From: Streptomyces sp. cg36
Lineage (GTDB): Bacteria; Actinomycetota; Actinomycetes; Streptomycetales; Streptomycetaceae
Reading direction: 5' to 3'
Assembly: GCF_041080675.1 (NCBI RefSeq)
Contig: NZ_CP163520.1
Coordinates: 2,852,001-2,916,000, forward strand
Length of the DNA: 64,000 bases
Shown: in pieces, positions 44,640 to 54,034 of the stretch
Layout: each line of letters opens with the position of its first letter
Position numbering within the stretch: position 1 is the first letter of the stretch
The notes under the pieces: generated by a model
Seen by the model: the letters and a program-made list of their open reading frames with translations, nothing else
Database searches by the model: none
What the model was told of the DNA's origin: nothing
Position numbers and translations under genes: made by a program

Positions 44640-45578
44640 TCAGCGCAGCTTGGGGTCGAGGGCGTCGCGCACCGCGTCGCCGAGCATGATGAAGGCGAGC
44701 ACCGTGATGCTCAGCATGGCGCTGGGGAAGAACAGCACGTGCGGAGCGGTACGGATGACGGTCTGGCCCGAGGAAATGTCGTTGCCCCACGAGACGGTGG
44801 ACGGCGGCAGGCCGATACCGAGGAAGGACAGCGTCGCCTCGGTGGCGATGTATCCGCCGAGGGCGATGGTCGCGACGACGATCACCGGCGCGACCGCGTT
44901 CGGCAGGATGTGCCGGATCATGATGCGGCTGGTGCTCGCGCCCAGGGCCTTGGCGGCCTGGACGTAGTCGGCCTGCTTGACCGTGATCACCGAACCGCGC
45001 ATGACACGCGCCAGCTGGGTCCAGCCCAGCAGACCGAGGCCGACCACCACGGACCAGACGGTGCGGTGCGTGAAGGCGTTGAGGATGACGATCGCGCCGA
45101 GCAGCAGCGGGATGCCGAAGAACACGTCGGTCAGCCGCGAGAGCAGCGAGTCGAGCCAGCCGCCGAAGTAGCCGGCCAGCATGCCCACGAAGCTGCCGAG
45201 CAGCGTCACGAAGACCGTCACGCAGACGCCGACGATGATCGAGGCGCGGGCGCCGTACAGGACGCGCGAGTAGATGCTGCGGCCCTGGACGTCGTAGCCG
45301 AACCAGTCCTCCTGGAAGAAGTGGCTGTAGTTCGGCGAGCCCAGGTAGTGCTTGGCGAGGTCCGCGTGGTCGGGGTCGACCGAGCTGAACATCCCCGGGA
45401 AGCTCGCGACGAGCACCAGGAAGACGATCAGCAGCGCCGAGACGATGAAGAACGGGTTGCGGCGCAGATCGCGCCAGGCGTCCGACCAGAGGCTGCGCGG
45501 CTTCTCCGTCGCCGTGGTCGCGGCGGCGGTGACCGGGGTCTCGGTCCCGGCCTCGGCCTTCTTGAGGGTCTCAGGCAT
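44640..45578 (-). CDS. Peptide ABC transporter permease (DppC family), transporter 3
   Basis: 312 aa, ATG 45578 overlapping the preceding permease by eight bases. PRSLWSDAWRDLRRNPFFIVSALLIVFLVLV opening, EAA loop ADYVQAAKALGASTSRIMIRHILPN, same LGDAVRDALDPKLR end as transporter 2. Its cytoplasmic N terminus is shorter. Confidence 0.92.
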   Translation of the reverse strand: MPETLKKAEAGTETPVTAAATTATEKPRSLWSDAWRDLRRNPFFIVSALLIVFLVLVASFPGMFSSVDPDHADLAKHYLGSPNYSHFFQEDWFGYDVQGRSIYSRVLYGARASIIVGVCVTVFVTLLGSFVGMLAGYFGGWLDSLLSRLTDVFFGIPLLLGAIVILNAFTHRTVWSVVVGLGLLGWTQLARVMRGSVITVKQADYVQAAKALGASTSRIMIRHILPNAVAPVIVVATIALGGYIATEATLSFLGIGLPPSTVSWGNDISSGQTVIRTAPHVLFFPSAMLSITVLAFIMLGDAVRDALDPKLR

Positions 45579-46500
45579 AGCGGATCCTCGGGTCCAGAGC
45601 GGCGTACAGCAGGTCGACGGCAAGGCTGGAGAGCAGGTAGACGATCACCAGGATCGTCACGATGCCGACCACCGTGGTGTTGTCCGACTGGTTGATCGAT
45701 CGGTACAGCGTGTTGCCGATGCCGTGCACGTTGAAGATGCCCTCGGTGACGATGGCACCGCCCATCAGGGCGCCCAGGTCCGTACCGAGGAAGGTGACCA
45801 CCGGGATCAGCGAGTTGCGCATCAGGTGGATGCCGACCACGCGGCGGCGCGGCAGGCCCTTCGCGACGGCGGTGCGGATGTAGTCCGCGCGCAGGTTCTC
45901 GGCGATCGAGGTCCTGCTGAGCCGGGCGATGTACGCGAACGAGAGCGAACCGAGGACCACACCGGGCAGCAGCAGCTGCGTGATGTCGTCGGAGTTCTGC
46001 ACGGTCGGGGTGACCCAGCCGAGCTGGTCCGCGAAGACCGTCTGGAAGATGAAGCCCAGAACGAAGATCGGGATCGAGATCAGCAGCAGGGTGACCACGA
46101 GGACGAGCTTGTCCGCGATCTTGCCGCGGTTGAGGCCGGCCAGGAGACCCAGCACGATGCCCACGACGATCTCGATGGTGAAGGCGATCAGCGAAAGCCT
46201 GATCGTCACCGGGAACGTCTCCGACATGACGTCGATCACCTTACGGCCGGTGACGAAGCTGGTGCCGAAGTCTCCGGTGATGACGTTGCTGATGTAGTGC
46301 CAGTACTGCGCGAGTACCGGTCGGTCGAACCAGTATTCGTGGCGCAGCCGCGCCATCGCCTGCGGGTCGGCAGGTCTGTCGCCCCACAGCGCCCGGACCG
46401 GGTCGCCGGGGAGTGAGTACACCATCAGAAAGATGAGCAGAGTGGTCCCGATGAACACCGGGATCATCTGGAGCAGTCGCCTCGCGACGTAGCGCCCCAT
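45571..46500 (-). CDS. Peptide ABC transporter permease (DppB family), transporter 3
   Basis: 309 aa, ATG 46500. MGRYVARRLLQMIPVFIGTTLLIFLMVYSLPGDP, EAA loop ADYIRTAVAKGLPRRRVVGIHLMRNS, end AVDLLYAALDPRIRYA. Six helices. 140 bases separate it from the lipoprotein gene, which may allow a separately adjusted level of binding protein. Confidence 0.92.
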   Translation of the reverse strand: MGRYVARRLLQMIPVFIGTTLLIFLMVYSLPGDPVRALWGDRPADPQAMARLRHEYWFDRPVLAQYWHYISNVITGDFGTSFVTGRKVIDVMSETFPVTIRLSLIAFTIEIVVGIVLGLLAGLNRGKIADKLVLVVTLLLISIPIFVLGFIFQTVFADQLGWVTPTVQNSDDITQLLLPGVVLGSLSFAYIARLSRTSIAENLRADYIRTAVAKGLPRRRVVGIHLMRNSLIPVVTFLGTDLGALMGGAIVTEGIFNVHGIGNTLYRSINQSDNTTVVGIVTILVIVYLLSSLAVDLLYAALDPRIRYA

Positions 46501-46640
46501 CGAGCCTCCATAGTCAGCCGCTGCAACAGCCGGCCCGCCCCGCTCCTCGTGGGAGGGGCGGGCCGGCTGCCCTGCGCGAACGGTGTGGCGCCGACGTGAC
46601 GTCGGAGCGCCTGGGTGAATCGACCGTTAGCGGCCTGTAG

Positions 46641-48275
46641 CTACTTCTTCACGACCTCGACAGCGGTGAACACCGGCTTGCCGAAGGTGTCGTACGTGAC
46701 GTTCTTGACGTTGGCCGAGTAGCCGGCGTTCGTCTTGTAGTACCAGAGCGGGATGGCCGGCATGTCCGCGTAGAGGGCCTTCTCGGCCTCCTGGTACAGC
46801 TTGACGGACTCGTCCAGCGTCGCGGCCTTGTCCGCCTTGGCGGTCAGCTCGTCGAACGTCTTGTTGGAGTAGCCGCCCTCGTTGCCCGCGGCGGTGGTGC
46901 CGTACAGGTCCTTGAGGAAGTTGGCGTTCAGCGGGTAGTCCTGGACCCAGCCCGAGCGGTAGAAGGACTGGACCTTCTTGCCGGTGCGGATGTCGAGGAC
47001 GGTCTTGAAGTCCGCCTTGGCGTCGCTCTCGCACTTGACGCCGGTGGCCTGGGTGATGTTGGCGCAGACCGCCGTCACCCATTCCTTGTGGCCGCCGTCG
47101 GCGTTGTAGAGCACGGAGATGGCGGCGTTGGCGCCACCCGCGTCCGTGACGAGCTGCTTGGCCTTGGCCGGGTCGTACTTGCACGCCTCACCACAGGCGT
47201 CCGGCAGGTAACCCTTGACGGCCGGCGGCACGAAGCCGGTGGCCGGGGTGCGCGAGCCCTGGAGCACCGTCTTGGTGATGGTGTCCCGGTCGATCGCCAT
47301 GGAGATGCCCTGGACGAACTTGGCACGGTCCTTGAGACCCTTGAGCGTCGGCGAGTAGGCCGCGATCGCGATGGTCTGGATCGAGTTCTGCGGGGCGTCC
47401 ACGGCGCGCTTGCCGAGGTCCTGGTGGTAGGTGGCCATGCCGCTCGGGGCGACCTGGTCCAGCACGTCCAGGTTGTTGGAGACCGTGTCCTTATAGGCGG
47501 CCTCGGAGGTCGTGTAGAACTTGAAGTCCACACCACCGTTCTTCGGCTTGTCCGGACCCGCGTACTTGTCGTACGTCTTGGTCAGGAAGTCCTGGTTGTG
47601 GTTCCACTTGACGAACTGGTACGGGCCGTTGCCGATGGGCTCCTGGCCGTACTTCTTCGGGTTCGTGTAGAACACGTCCGGCAGCGGCGCGTAGGCGCTG
47701 TAGCCGAGCTTGTAGGTCCAGTACGGCGCCGGGTTGGCGAGCTCGACCTTGATCGTGTAGTCGTCCGGGGTGGTCAGACCCGACATGGTCTCGGCCTTCG
47801 GGTCACCCTTCTCCGGGTGCACGTCGGCGTAGCCCTTGATGTCCGAGAACCACGAGGCGTTCTGCTGCGCGTTCTTGGCGTTCGCGCCCCAGTTCCACGC
47901 CTTGACGAAGGACTTCGCCGTGACCTTCTCACCGTTGTGGAAGGTCCAGCCCTGCTTCACCTTGATGGTGTAGTGGCTGGCGTCGTCCTGCTTGATGTTG
48001 TCCGCGACCAGGTTGACGAGCGCACCCGTCTTGGGGTCGAAGTCCACCAGCTTGGAGAAGAGCGCGTCGGTGATACGACCACCGCCGGTCTCCATCACGT
48101 TGGCCGGCTGGATCGGGTGCTGCGGCTCGCTGCTCTGGTAGCTGAACACGCCGGACGGGTTCGCAGCCGCGCCCGAGTTGTCCGAGCTGTCGCTGTCGCC
48201 GCCACCACAGGCAGTCGCAGCCAGGGCGACGAGAGCCGCACCGGCGACCCACTTGGCGCTCTTGGCACCACGCAT
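46641..48275 (-). CDS. Peptide-binding lipoprotein (family 5 SBP), transporter 3
   Basis: 544 aa. Signal peptide MRGAKSAKWVAGAALVALAATAC, lipidated Cys23; ATG 48275 follows GAGGAGGA. SBP_bac_5 body: YTIKVKQGWTFHNGEKVTAKSFVKAWNWGANAKN, KFVQGISMAIDRDTI, DACGEACKYDPAKAKQLV. Clearly related to the transporter 2 protein (same signal peptide type, same cysteine pair) but diverged through the binding domain. First gene of the third transporter operon. Confidence 0.92.
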   Translation of the reverse strand: MRGAKSAKWVAGAALVALAATACGGGDSDSSDNSGAAANPSGVFSYQSSEPQHPIQPANVMETGGGRITDALFSKLVDFDPKTGALVNLVADNIKQDDASHYTIKVKQGWTFHNGEKVTAKSFVKAWNWGANAKNAQQNASWFSDIKGYADVHPEKGDPKAETMSGLTTPDDYTIKVELANPAPYWTYKLGYSAYAPLPDVFYTNPKKYGQEPIGNGPYQFVKWNHNQDFLTKTYDKYAGPDKPKNGGVDFKFYTTSEAAYKDTVSNNLDVLDQVAPSGMATYHQDLGKRAVDAPQNSIQTIAIAAYSPTLKGLKDRAKFVQGISMAIDRDTITKTVLQGSRTPATGFVPPAVKGYLPDACGEACKYDPAKAKQLVTDAGGANAAISVLYNADGGHKEWVTAVCANITQATGVKCESDAKADFKTVLDIRTGKKVQSFYRSGWVQDYPLNANFLKDLYGTTAAGNEGGYSNKTFDELTAKADKAATLDESVKLYQEAEKALYADMPAIPLWYYKTNAGYSANVKNVTYDTFGKPVFTAVEVVKK

Positions 48276-48669
48276 GGGTTCCTCCTCATGAGTCCACTTG
48301 TCACGACATGAGGGGCACAAAAAGATCGCCGACACCCCTGACGGCGATCGATCAAACGCCCCGAGTGTGCTCGTGAGTCGGCACTCCCCACAGTGCGTGA
48401 CCCATTGACCCGAGCTCAATGGAGCCAACTATTAAGTACGGCCGGGCCGTAAACCACACTTAAAGGGTCTCGTTTTTACAACATCAGGTCAGGCCAACAG
48501 TCCGAAATACGGACAAACGGATCACAGACAGACACGCCCGAAACGGACCGTTAACACATCTTCCGGAGAGCGACGCTCGATATCCGAACAGAGTGCGGGA
48601 GAAAACGACTTGACCCGGCGACGGTCCCGGGGCAGCACAAAACAACCCCGTGGGGACCACCGTACGACA
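48276..48669. other. Intergenic region upstream of transporter 3
   Basis: About 400 bases with no supported gene. It is the most A+T-rich part of this region (48420-48600, for example TTAAGTACGG and CGTTTTTACAACA) and contains the palindrome at 48437-48451. It should carry the promoter and regulator sites of the transporter 3 operon. Confidence 0.55.
48437..48451 (-). promoter_or_regulatory. Operator-like palindrome TACGGCC-G-GGCCGTA
   Basis: Perfect 7-bp arms around a single G, about 165 bases ahead of the lipoprotein start and embedded in A+T-rich DNA. Suits a dimeric repressor. Confidence 0.5.
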
Positions 48670-48710
48670 AAGGCCCGGCTCCCCGCGAAATCCGCGGGGA
48701 GCCGGGCCTT
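48670..48710 (-). terminator. Terminator of typA
   Basis: Perfect 18-bp stem with a 5-nt loop, 22 bases after the typA stop, followed on the minus strand by TTTGTCG. Confidence 0.92.
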
Positions 48711-48731
48711 GGAGAGTCAGCCGGGCTGCGC

Positions 48732-50633
48732 TCAGCCGTGCTTGGCGCGCGACGCCGTACGGCCGCGCTCCTTCTGGTCCAGGACGACCTTGCGGATGCG
48801 CACGGCCTCCGGGGTCACCTCGACGCACTCGTCGTCGCGGCAGAACTCCAGGGACTGCTCCAGGGAGAGCTTGCGCGGGGGCACCACGTTCTCGGTGTTG
48901 TCCGCGGAAGCCGCACGCATGTTGGTGAGCTTCTTCTCCTTGGTGATGTTCACGTCCATGTCGTCGGAGCGCGAGTTCTCACCGACGATCATGCCCTCGT
49001 ACACCTCGGTGCCGGGCTCGGTGAACAGCACACCGCGCTCCTGGAGGTTGATCATCGCGAACGGCGTGACCGCACCGGCGCGGTCGGCGACCAGGGAGCC
49101 GTTGTTGCGGGTCACCAGGTTGCCGAACCACGGCTCGTGGCCCTCGTGGATCGAGTGGGCGATGCCGGTGCCGCGGGTGTTGGTCAGGAACTCCGTACGG
49201 AAGCCGATGAGGCCGCGGGACGGGACGACGAACTCCATGCGGACCCAGCCGGAGCCGTGGTTCGACATGTTGTCCATGCGGCCCTTGCGGACGCCCATGA
49301 GCTGCGTGACGGCGCCCATGTGCTCCTCGGGCACGTCCACCGTGAGGCGCTCGACCGGCTCGTGGACCTTGCCGTCGACCGTCTTGGTGACCACCTGCGG
49401 CTTGCCGATGGTCAGCTCGAAGCCCTCGCGGCGCATCTGCTCGACCAGGATGGCGAGCGCGAGCTCACCACGGCCCTGGACCTCCCAGGCGTCCGGACGG
49501 TCGGTGTCTAGGACGCGCAGCGACACGTTGCCGATCAGCTCGCGGTCCAGGCGGTCCTTGACCTGGCGGGCGGTGACCTTGCGGTCCTTGACGGCGGACT
49601 TGGCGTCCGCGCCCTTGCCGGTGCCGCCACGGCCGACGAGCGGCGAGGTGTTGGTGCCGATGGTCATGGAGATGGCCGGCTGGTCGACCGTGATCAGCGG
49701 CAGCGCGACCGGGTTCTCCGGGTCGGCCAGCGTCTCGCCGATCATGATGTCCGGGATGCCGGCGACGGCGCAGATGTCACCGGGGCCCGCCACCTCGGCC
49801 GGCTTGCGGGTGAGCGCCTCGGTCATCATCAGCTCGGAGATGCGCACGTTCGAGATCGAGCCGTCGCGCTTGATCCAGGCCACGGTCTGGCCCTTGCGCA
49901 GCTCGCCCTGCTCGACGCGGAGCAGCGCGATGCGGCCGAGGAAGTTGTCGGCGTCGAGGTTGGTGACGTGGGCCTGGAGCGGCGCGTCCTCCTCGTACGT
50001 CGGGGCCGGGACGTGCTCCAGGATGGTGGAGAAGAACGGCTCCAGGTTGGTGGAGTCGGCCGGGACGGTGCCGTCCTCCGGCTTGGTCAGCGAGGCGATG
50101 CCGTCACGGCCGCAGGCGTAGACGATCGGGAACTCGATCTGGTCCTCGTCCGCGTCCAGGTCCAGGAACAGGTCGTACGTCTCGTTGACGACCTCGTCGA
50201 TCCGGGAGTCCGGGCGGTCCGTCTTGTTGATGCAGAGGATGACGGGCATCCGGGCCTGGAGGGCCTTGCGGAGCACGAAGCGGGTCTGCGGGAGCGGGCC
50301 CTCGGAGGCGTCGACGAGCAGGACGACCGCGTCCACCATCGACAGACCGCGCTCGACCTCGCCACCGAAGTCGGCGTGGCCCGGGGTGTCGATGATGTTG
50401 ATCGTGATCGGGGCCCCGCCGTCCTTGGGGTGGTACTTGACGGCGGTGTTCTTCGCCAGGATCGTGATGCCCTTCTCACGCTCCAGGTCGTTCGAGTCCA
50501 TCATGCGGTCGTCGAGGTGCTGGTGCGCGGCGAACGCACCGGCCTGCTTGAGCATGGCGTCGACGATGGTCGTCTTGCCGTGGTCGACGTGGGCGACGAT
50601 GGCGACATTGCGGATGTCGTGGCGCGTGGGCAT
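48732..50633 (-). CDS. typA: Ribosome-associated GTPase TypA/BipA
   Basis: 633-aa translational GTPase of the EF-G/LepA family, involved in ribosome assembly and stress adaptation. G motifs: AHVDHGKTT (G1), REKGITI (G2 region), DTPGHADF (G3), NKTD (G4). Domains II and V and the BipA-specific C-terminal domain ([48 protein letters not shown]) are complete. ATG 50633 ([19 protein letters not shown]); in-frame sequence upstream lacks coding character. The neighbouring lipoprotein gene mirrors the mycobacterial typA-lpqW pair. Confidence 0.96.
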   Translation of the reverse strand: MPTRHDIRNVAIVAHVDHGKTTIVDAMLKQAGAFAAHQHLDDRMMDSNDLEREKGITILAKNTAVKYHPKDGGAPITINIIDTPGHADFGGEVERGLSMVDAVVLLVDASEGPLPQTRFVLRKALQARMPVILCINKTDRPDSRIDEVVNETYDLFLDLDADEDQIEFPIVYACGRDGIASLTKPEDGTVPADSTNLEPFFSTILEHVPAPTYEEDAPLQAHVTNLDADNFLGRIALLRVEQGELRKGQTVAWIKRDGSISNVRISELMMTEALTRKPAEVAGPGDICAVAGIPDIMIGETLADPENPVALPLITVDQPAISMTIGTNTSPLVGRGGTGKGADAKSAVKDRKVTARQVKDRLDRELIGNVSLRVLDTDRPDAWEVQGRGELALAILVEQMRREGFELTIGKPQVVTKTVDGKVHEPVERLTVDVPEEHMGAVTQLMGVRKGRMDNMSNHGSGWVRMEFVVPSRGLIGFRTEFLTNTRGTGIAHSIHEGHEPWFGNLVTRNNGSLVADRAGAVTPFAMINLQERGVLFTEPGTEVYEGMIVGENSRSDDMDVNITKEKKLTNMRAASADNTENVVPPRKLSLEQSLEFCRDDECVEVTPEAVRIRKVVLDQKERGRTASRAKHG

Positions 50634-50946
50634 GCTGGCTGGCGCTTCTCTCGATCGGGAATCAGGCGTCTGACGGTCGAAGCCTCGTCCGCCCGCCGGG
50701 CGCGGACACGCCACGGCTTGGTCCCATGGTACGGGGCGGACGCGCCCGGGGCCTCCCGGGCCCGAACCTATGATCGTTCTGCGGGGTGCGAAAGCTGCCT
50801 GGAGGCCGGGTCGAGACGGCCTCGAAGCCGGGTCAAGGGCAGCTACGACCTTGCCCGCCGACGGATCGGCGGGCAAGGGACTTGAGCCAGTTCTGAGGTT
50901 GTGACCTGCTCCTTCCCGCCACCGCGGGCCGTCTCGGATGGATCGG
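50634..50946. other. 313-base gap between the LpqW-like gene and typA
   Basis: Contains the terminator hairpin of the upstream gene at 50849-50878 and the typA leader. No gene is supported. Confidence 0.5.
50849..50878 (-). terminator. Terminator of the LpqW-like gene
   Basis: Perfect 13-bp stem CCTTGCCCGCCGA with its complement around CGGA, about 70 bases after the stop. Confidence 0.8.
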
Positions 50947-53412
50947 TCAGTTCTTGTGCCCCTTCGGGGCGCTCTCCGCCTTCTTGAACCCGATGTCCTG
51001 GAAGAGCGGGGCCGCGAACCCGAAGGCCCCGGCGTTGGCGACGGTCGGCTTCACCGCGACCAGCTGCGGGCGCTGGTAGAGCGGAATCGATCCGGCAGCC
51101 GCCCAGATCCGGGCGTCCGCCTTGCGCACCAGATCGCGCGCCTCGCCCTCGTCCAGCTCGCCCGCCGCCTGGTCGAACAGCTGGTCGATGTGGTCGGTGC
51201 CGACCCGGGTGTAGTTCTGTTCGACGAGCAGCGAGCCGTCCGAGGCGGCCTCCGGCTTGGCGAAGACCGGCCGGTCGTCGGTGGCCGGGTAGGCGGTGCC
51301 GGGCCAGGAGTACAGCGCCAGGTCGAAGTCGCCCGAGGCGATGTGGTCCTTGAAGTAGCTGTCGTCGGCGACTTTGACGGTCTCGGTGTTGATGCCGACC
51401 GCCTTCAGCATCTGCGCGATCCGCTCGCCCACCGCCCGCAGCTGCTCCGAGCCCGCGCCCGAGGGAAGCACGAACCGCAGGGTGAGCGGCTTGCCGTCCT
51501 TGCCGAGCGGACCGCCCGCCACCGGGGCCGCGGTGCCCTTGGGGGCGTACGCGCCGGGGGCGCCGCCCGGCCGGCGGGCCTCGGTGCGGTGCGCGTCCTT
51601 GTTCCCCCGGCCCGCCTCGGCGTTCCCCCGGCCCGCCTCGGTGCGCGCGTCCCGCTGGTGGCCCGAGCCCGCGTCCTCCAGGGCGTCGGCCTGTCGCATC
51701 AGGGCGATCTCCTGGAGCGCCGCGGCCCGCGCCGGGGCCAGTACGTGGGTGTCGGCGCCGGGGCCCGAGCCGCCGGGCCGGTTGTCGCCGGGCCTGACCT
51801 CCGCGTCCCCGCCCCGGCGGTAGAGGCCCTCGCCGAGCGGGTGCCCGTACCGGTGCGCCCCGGCGCGGTGCTCCCCCGGCTTGTCGTCGCCGACGATGTA
51901 GGTGCCCTCGTCGCCCGCGTCGGCCTCGCGCTTGGAGTCGTCGTCCGCGCTGGAGCCGGACGCCTTGCTGCCCGCCTTGGCGGCGGGCTTCTGGCGCACG
52001 CCGCCCGGGGTCCAGCCCGCGTCGCCGAGCAGGGCCTGCGCCTCGTGGGTGTCCTGGCCGCCGAGCGCGTCGCTGTTGTCGGCGTACGCGGGCTGGCCGG
52101 CCAGCGCCAGATGGCTGCCGGGCGGACGCGCGGGCAGGCCCAGCGGCTTGAGCACGAGCTCGGCCAGCTCCTGGCGGTCCAGGGCGCGGGCGACCGCCCG
52201 GCGCACCCGCTCGTCGGCGAGCGGGCCGGAGCTGCCGTTGAGGGCGAGCTGGGTGTAGGCGGGCTCCAGGGACCTGCGGATGGCGAGCCGGGCCAGGCCC
52301 GTCTGCTCCTCCGCGTACCGCTCGACCGCCTGACGGGTCTGCTTGCGGGCGCGCTGCTCGGCCTCGGCCCGCTCCTCGTCGGAGCCGTGCGCGATCGCCC
52401 AGGACCGCAGGGCGGCGGCGGGGGTGATCGCGGAGCCGGGGCCGTGCGCGAGGCCGGGGCCCTGGGCGCCCGCCTGCTTGTCGCGCTCGGCGAGGGCGAT
52501 CCGGTCGGCGGCGGGCCGGTCGATCTCGGCCACGTCCAGGGTGCCGTCGGCGAGGGCGGCGACCCGCTTGTCGCGCGGCACGGCGGTGAGCACCAGCTCG
52601 TCGAGCTTGCTGGGGCGGCCCCACCAGCGGGGGTTGCGGGCGAGGGTGAGCGTGCCCCTGTCGCGGTCGGCCGCCTTCAGGAGAAACGGTCCTGCGGTGG
52701 CCTTCAGCCTGGTGCGGGCGCCGTCGTTGAAGGCGTCCGGGGTGCCGGTGACGTCCTTGGGGTAGAGCGGGCTGAACAGAGCGCGCCAGTCGGCGTACGG
52801 CTTGCCGAAGGTGACCTTGACCTCCAGGTCGTTGGCACCCTTCTCGATCTTCTCGATCCGCTCGTACCCGGCGTTGCGCGCGGTCCAGTACGCCGACTCG
52901 CGACCGCTCAGGGCCCGCCACTGGGCGAGGAAGTCGGGCGCCCCGATCTCCCGGCCGTCGCTCCACACCGCCTTCTGGTTGAGCTTGTAGAGCACGACCT
53001 GCTTGGGCTCGCGCTGGACGATCTCCGCGCTCTCCAGGTAGTCCGGGTTGCGCTGCGGACGGCCCCGGTCGTCCAGGGTGAACAGCGCGGGCAGCACCGC
53101 GCCGGCGACCCGCCCGGTGGCGGCGTCGGCGTCGGCCTGGAAGGCGTTGAGCGTCTGCGGCATCGCGTCCACCGCCCACCGCAGGGTGCCCCCGTCGGCC
53201 ACCTGGGCCCGGGCCACCGCGCCGATGTCCTGGGGGACGGCTGCCGCGGCGCCCGCGTCGTCGCCGCCCGAGGAGCAGCCGGTCAGTGCGGGCAGCGCCA
53301 GCACGCCGGAGGTGAGGAGCGCGACCGACCGGAGCGATGCGACGGTGCGGATCGCGGCGACGGTGCGGATCGCCCGGGATGCCTTCCCGCGCTGGACGCC
53401 GACGTTGGGCAT
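50947..53412 (-). CDS. LpqW-like lipoprotein with peptide-binding-protein fold and long low-complexity insertion
   Basis: 821 aa. Signal peptide ends PALTGC with lipidated Cys46; its N-region repeats IRTVAAIRTVASLRSVA. The fold is SBP_bac_5 (KLNQKAVWSDGREIGAPDFLAQWRAL; ERVRRAVARALDRQELAEL; KPLTLRFVLPSGAGSEQLRAVGERIAQML). Normally contiguous DAGWxPG and KDGKPLTLRF segments are split by about 160 hydrophilic residues (about 473-635) with repeats such as TEAGRGNAEAGRGNKDAHRTEARR; a second insertion of about 55 residues lies near 315-370. No permease or ATPase gene accompanies it. The position beside typA equals that of mycobacterial lpqW, an SBP-fold protein steering lipomannan/lipoarabinomannan synthesis, so transport is not the only possible role. 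Confidence 0.85.
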   Translation of the reverse strand: MPNVGVQRGKASRAIRTVAAIRTVASLRSVALLTSGVLALPALTGCSSGGDDAGAAAAVPQDIGAVARAQVADGGTLRWAVDAMPQTLNAFQADADAATGRVAGAVLPALFTLDDRGRPQRNPDYLESAEIVQREPKQVVLYKLNQKAVWSDGREIGAPDFLAQWRALSGRESAYWTARNAGYERIEKIEKGANDLEVKVTFGKPYADWRALFSPLYPKDVTGTPDAFNDGARTRLKATAGPFLLKAADRDRGTLTLARNPRWWGRPSKLDELVLTAVPRDKRVAALADGTLDVAEIDRPAADRIALAERDKQAGAQGPGLAHGPGSAITPAAALRSWAIAHGSDEERAEAEQRARKQTRQAVERYAEEQTGLARLAIRRSLEPAYTQLALNGSSGPLADERVRRAVARALDRQELAELVLKPLGLPARPPGSHLALAGQPAYADNSDALGGQDTHEAQALLGDAGWTPGGVRQKPAAKAGSKASGSSADDDSKREADAGDEGTYIVGDDKPGEHRAGAHRYGHPLGEGLYRRGGDAEVRPGDNRPGGSGPGADTHVLAPARAAALQEIALMRQADALEDAGSGHQRDARTEAGRGNAEAGRGNKDAHRTEARRPGGAPGAYAPKGTAAPVAGGPLGKDGKPLTLRFVLPSGAGSEQLRAVGERIAQMLKAVGINTETVKVADDSYFKDHIASGDFDLALYSWPGTAYPATDDRPVFAKPEAASDGSLLVEQNYTRVGTDHIDQLFDQAAGELDEGEARDLVRKADARIWAAAGSIPLYQRPQLVAVKPTVANAGAFGFAAPLFQDIGFKKAESAPKGHKN

Positions 53413-53724
53413 GGCTTGTACCTCTTCGTCAGTTTTTATGTGCTTGGTGGCATTTCGCGATGATCACATGTATTGCCCACCACTGAAGAGGACCGCACCC
53501 GCCCCCGTACGGCGACACGGCGTGGCGGCGGCCGGATCCCACCCGTGCGGCTCAACGGCGGGCGCTCACGGGCGGACGCACGCCCCCACAACCCCGTGCA
53601 CACACCTTCACAACCACGGAAGTGACGCGCGACACTCTCAGGCGCATGACCTTTCGGGGGGATCCGGAGGTCGCCCTCCGGAACGACCGGTCACCGCCCG
53701 CCACTGCGGAAGGTAGGGCACGTC
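53413..53724. other. 312-base divergent intergenic region
   Basis: Separates the LpqW-like gene from the sdh region. Visible are a small hairpin (TCCGGAGG-TCG-CCCTCCGGA near 53663) and GGAAGG ahead of ATG 53725. Promoters are not resolved. Confidence 0.45.
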
Positions 53725-54012
53725 ATGTCCCTGCAGGACGAGTTGACTGCGGTTCAGCGCTGCCTCGACGACCTGGTCAGGTCCGTCGGGCGGCTGGAAC
53801 AACAGGTCGGCGACGGCGGCCTCGACATCCGGCGGGTGCGGACCGACACCGACCACCTGCGCGAGAGCGTCGCGCTGCTGCGCGAGACCGCGCCCCGCAC
53901 CGCCGCCGCCCGCCCCGACCTGGTGACCATCCCCGACACCCCGTACGACACCTCGCTGTGGACGGACTCGGACGACGAGGGTCTTGGCGCCCGGGACCGG
54001 CGCGCCCCCTGA
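53725..54012 (+). CDS. Small coiled-coil protein, 95 aa, upstream of sdh
   Basis: MSLQDELTAVQRCLDDLVRSVGRLEQQVGDGG followed by RVRTDTDHLRESVALLRET forms two heptad-patterned helices, then an acidic tail (DLVTIPDTPYDTSLWTDSDDEGLGA). No signal peptide, no known domain. It ends 22 bases before the TTG start of sdhC, so it is almost certainly cotranscribed with the succinate dehydrogenase genes. I recall a small protein at the same place in S. coelicolor. Function unknown. Confidence 0.75.
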   Translation: MSLQDELTAVQRCLDDLVRSVGRLEQQVGDGGLDIRRVRTDTDHLRESVALLRETAPRTAAARPDLVTIPDTPYDTSLWTDSDDEGLGARDRRAP

Positions 54013-54034
54013 CACCACTCGACTGGAGCCACTG

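Noticed and set aside
50634..50876. N-terminal extension of TypA to 50876
   Set aside because: The conserved GTPase starts at [19 protein letters not shown]; the extension crosses the upstream gene's terminator hairpin.
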